Shown: positions 5,022 through 6,517 of the stretch, piece after piece
How the letters are laid out: each line of letters begins with the position of its first letter
How positions within the stretch are numbered: position 1 is the stretch's first letter
Origin: Verrucomicrobiota bacterium
Lineage (GTDB): Bacteria > Verrucomicrobiota > Verrucomicrobiia > Chthoniobacterales > UBA10450
Length of the DNA: 6,517 nucleotides
NCBI GenBank assembly: GCA_003218345.1
Contig: QHNF01000090.1
Location: forward strand, 1 to 6,517
Direction: 5' to 3'
Translations under genes and position numbers: made by a program
Notes under the pieces: generated by a model
The model's input: the letters and a program-made list of their open reading frames with translations, nothing else
What the model was told of the DNA's origin: nothing
The model's database searches: none

Positions 5022-6517
5022 TCAAGTGTTACGCCGTAGCGTGTCGCGTAAGAACGGCGCGGTGCGGCTCACGCGATTCTTTGCAATTTGTTCCGGCGTC
5101 CCACAGGCGACCACGTTGCCTCCTTCCGCGCCCGCTTCCGGTCCGAGATCGACAATATAATCTGCTTCCGCGATGACACTCAGGTTGTGCTCGATCACAA
5201 TCGCGGTGTTCCCCTCGTCTACAAGCCGATGCAGAACGTTGAGCAGCAACTTAATGTCAGCCATGTGCAGGCCGATGGTCGGTTCCTCAAGCAAATACAA
5301 AGTCGATCCTGGCTTACGCATTTTGCGAATCTGCTCGTTCTGGGCACGACCAACGCCGCGTTTTAATTGTGTCACCAGCTTGAGCCGCTGCGCTTCGCCA
5401 CCGCTCAAGGTCGGGCTCGGCTGCCCCAGCTTTAGATAGCCGAGCCCAGTATCGACCAGCAGAGAAAGCGGACGCGCGATTTTGGGATGGGCTGAAAAGA
5501 ATTGCGCCGCTCCTTCGATCGTCATTTCCATTACGTCGCCGATCGATTTTTCGTTATAGAGGATTTCCAGTGTTTGCGGGTTGTAACGGCGGCCCCGGCA
5601 GTCTTCGCACGGCACATAACTGCTTGGGAGGAAATTCATCTCGAGCTTAATCGCGCCATGGCCTTTGCAAGTCTCGCAACGACCGCCTTGCGCGTTAAAT
5701 GAAAATCGGCTGGCAGAATACCCGCGCATGCGCGAGACGGGAAGTTGCGCGTACAGGTTCCGGATTTCGTCGAACACTTTTATATAAGTGCCGGGCGTCG
5801 AGCGCGACGTTTTGCCAATGGGGGATTGATCGACTTCATAAACAGCTTCGATTTCAGCGGTTCCGCTAACCAGCTTAAACAGATCGCCATTGCCCGCGCG
5901 TTTCCTCTTTTCCAACTCCTCGCGCATCGCGGCCCAAAGCACGTCGTGCATTAACGTCGATTTTCCCGAGCCGGAAATTCCCGTGATCACCGAAAGTCGG
6001 CCAACAGGGAAGCGAACATCGATATTTTTCAAATTATTCGCCTTCGCGCCTCTGACTTCGATCCAATTTTCAACATCACGCAACGTCCGTCGCGAGCCTC
6101 GAATAGGATGGTGAAGCGGGGTTTTTAGGCAGCGGGCCGTCTCGGAATTTGGATTTCTTTCGACATCGCGCAGCGTTCCAGTCGCCACGACTTCACCGCC
6201 GTGAATCCCTGCGCGCGGGCCAAGATCGACAATGTGATCAGCGCGTCGCATCGTTTCTTCGTCGTGCTCGACGATAATTAGCGAGTTCCCTTTGTTCCGC
6301 AGGGCGGTCAGCGTATCGAGCAAGCGCAGGTTGTCGCGCGGATGCAAACCGATTGTCGGCTCGTCGAGGACATAGAGTACGCCGCGCAAGTTCGAGCCGA
6401 GCTGTGCGGCCAATCGAATTCGCTGCGATTCCCCGCCGCTCAACGTTTTCGCCGAACGCCCGAGCGCAAGATAACCGAGACCGACCTTTTCCATGAAACG
6501 CAATCGCTGCTGAATTT
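5022..6517 (-). CDS. uvrA: Excinuclease ABC subunit UvrA, C-terminal part (cut by window edge)
   Basis: UvrA is the cytoplasmic ATPase that scans DNA for damage and loads UvrB in nucleotide excision repair. The frame stays open through the right edge, so the N-terminal half is outside; a TTG at 6503 is internal, not a start. Residues below count from that TTG codon. The end of the first nucleotide-binding domain shows LSGGESQRIRLAAQLGSNL (21-39) and Walker B YVLDEPTIGLHPRD. The second domain has Walker A GISGSGKST (175-183), SFNAQGGRCETC, and a zinc module with C276, C279, C299 and C302. It also has signature TLSGGEAQR (365-373), Walker B LYLLEEPTIGLH (402-413) and the H-loop IVIEHN (435-440). 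The second Walker B has Glu406 where E. coli-type UvrA has Asp, and about 13 extra residues (near 385-398) precede it. The reading frame is intact. It lies directly upstream of vapBC in the same direction. Confidence 0.97.
   Translation of the reverse strand, partial: IQQRLRFMEKVGLGYLALGRSAKTLSGGESQRIRLAAQLGSNLRGVLYVLDEPTIGLHPRDNLRLLDTLTALRNKGNSLIIVEHDEETMRRADHIVDLGPRAGIHGGEVVATGTLRDVERNPNSETARCLKTPLHHPIRGSRRTLRDVENWIEVRGAKANNLKNIDVRFPVGRLSVITGISGSGKSTLMHDVLWAAMREELEKRKRAGNGDLFKLVSGTAEIEAVYEVDQSPIGKTSRSTPGTYIKVFDEIRNLYAQLPVSRMRGYSASRFSFNAQGGRCETCKGHGAIKLEMNFLPSSYVPCEDCRGRRYNPQTLEILYNEKSIGDVMEMTIEGAAQFFSAHPKIARPLSLLVDTGLGYLKLGQPSPTLSGGEAQRLKLVTQLKRGVGRAQNEQIRKMRKPGSTLYLLEEPTIGLHMADIKLLLNVLHRLVDEGNTAIVIEHNLSVIAEADYIVDLGPEAGAEGGNVVACGTPEQIAKNRVSRTAPFLRDTLRRNT

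Noticed and set aside
6494..6503. Start codon of uvrA at TTG 6503 or the ATG at 6494
   Set aside because: The frame remains open to the window edge, and upstream codons (Ile-Gln-Gln-Arg) fit the UvrA sequence before LRF, so both are internal codons.

Overview
The window holds seven genes on the minus strand and one on the plus strand, with housekeeping and envelope functions of a Gram-negative-type bacterium. Evidence for an outer membrane is indirect: a prolipoprotein diacylglyceryl transferase and an ExbB/ExbD/TonB-type energy-transduction set. The moderate GC content, mostly weak or absent Shine-Dalgarno sequences, the CGCGAAT-type tandem spacer repeat and the TGTCATTTCGAG-type palindromic repeat all remind me of soil Verrucomicrobiota (Chthoniobacterales/Udaeobacter-like). 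That placement is inference from memory and is not proven by the window.

Layout from right to left, in the direction of minus-strand transcription. First comes the C-terminal half of UvrA, cut by the right edge of the window. After 33 bp follows a VapB/VapC type II toxin-antitoxin pair with overlapping genes, and then lgt, whose ATG directly abuts the vapC stop codon. A ~94-bp imperfect palindromic repeat fills nearly all the space between lgt and the next gene. Then comes a compact three-gene set: an ExbB/TolQ proton channel subunit, an ExbD/TolR subunit and a TonB/TolA-like protein, joined by a 4-bp ATGA overlap and a zero-gap TAG|ATG junction. Downstream lies a 451-bp non-coding stretch with a six-unit CGCGAAT tandem array and several small hairpins or decayed repeats. 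It separates the minus-strand genes from a convergent plus-strand metallo-beta-lactamase-fold hydrolase (141-764). The first 140 bp hold no assignable gene.

How the genes work together: ExbB, ExbD and the TonB-like protein should form one proton-motive-force-driven inner-membrane complex that acts across the periplasm. Lgt makes lipoproteins at the same membrane, but there is no evidence of a direct functional link. UvrA (nucleotide excision repair) and VapBC (RNase toxin and antitoxin) appear linked to lgt only by position; the tight spacing suggests that lgt may be read from the uvrA and/or vapBC transcript.

I do not see an obviously new multi-gene system. The most notable points are the toxin-antitoxin module wedged seamlessly between uvrA and lgt, a Glu in place of the Walker B Asp in the second UvrA nucleotide-binding domain together with a nearby insertion, and two different repeat families in the spacers.
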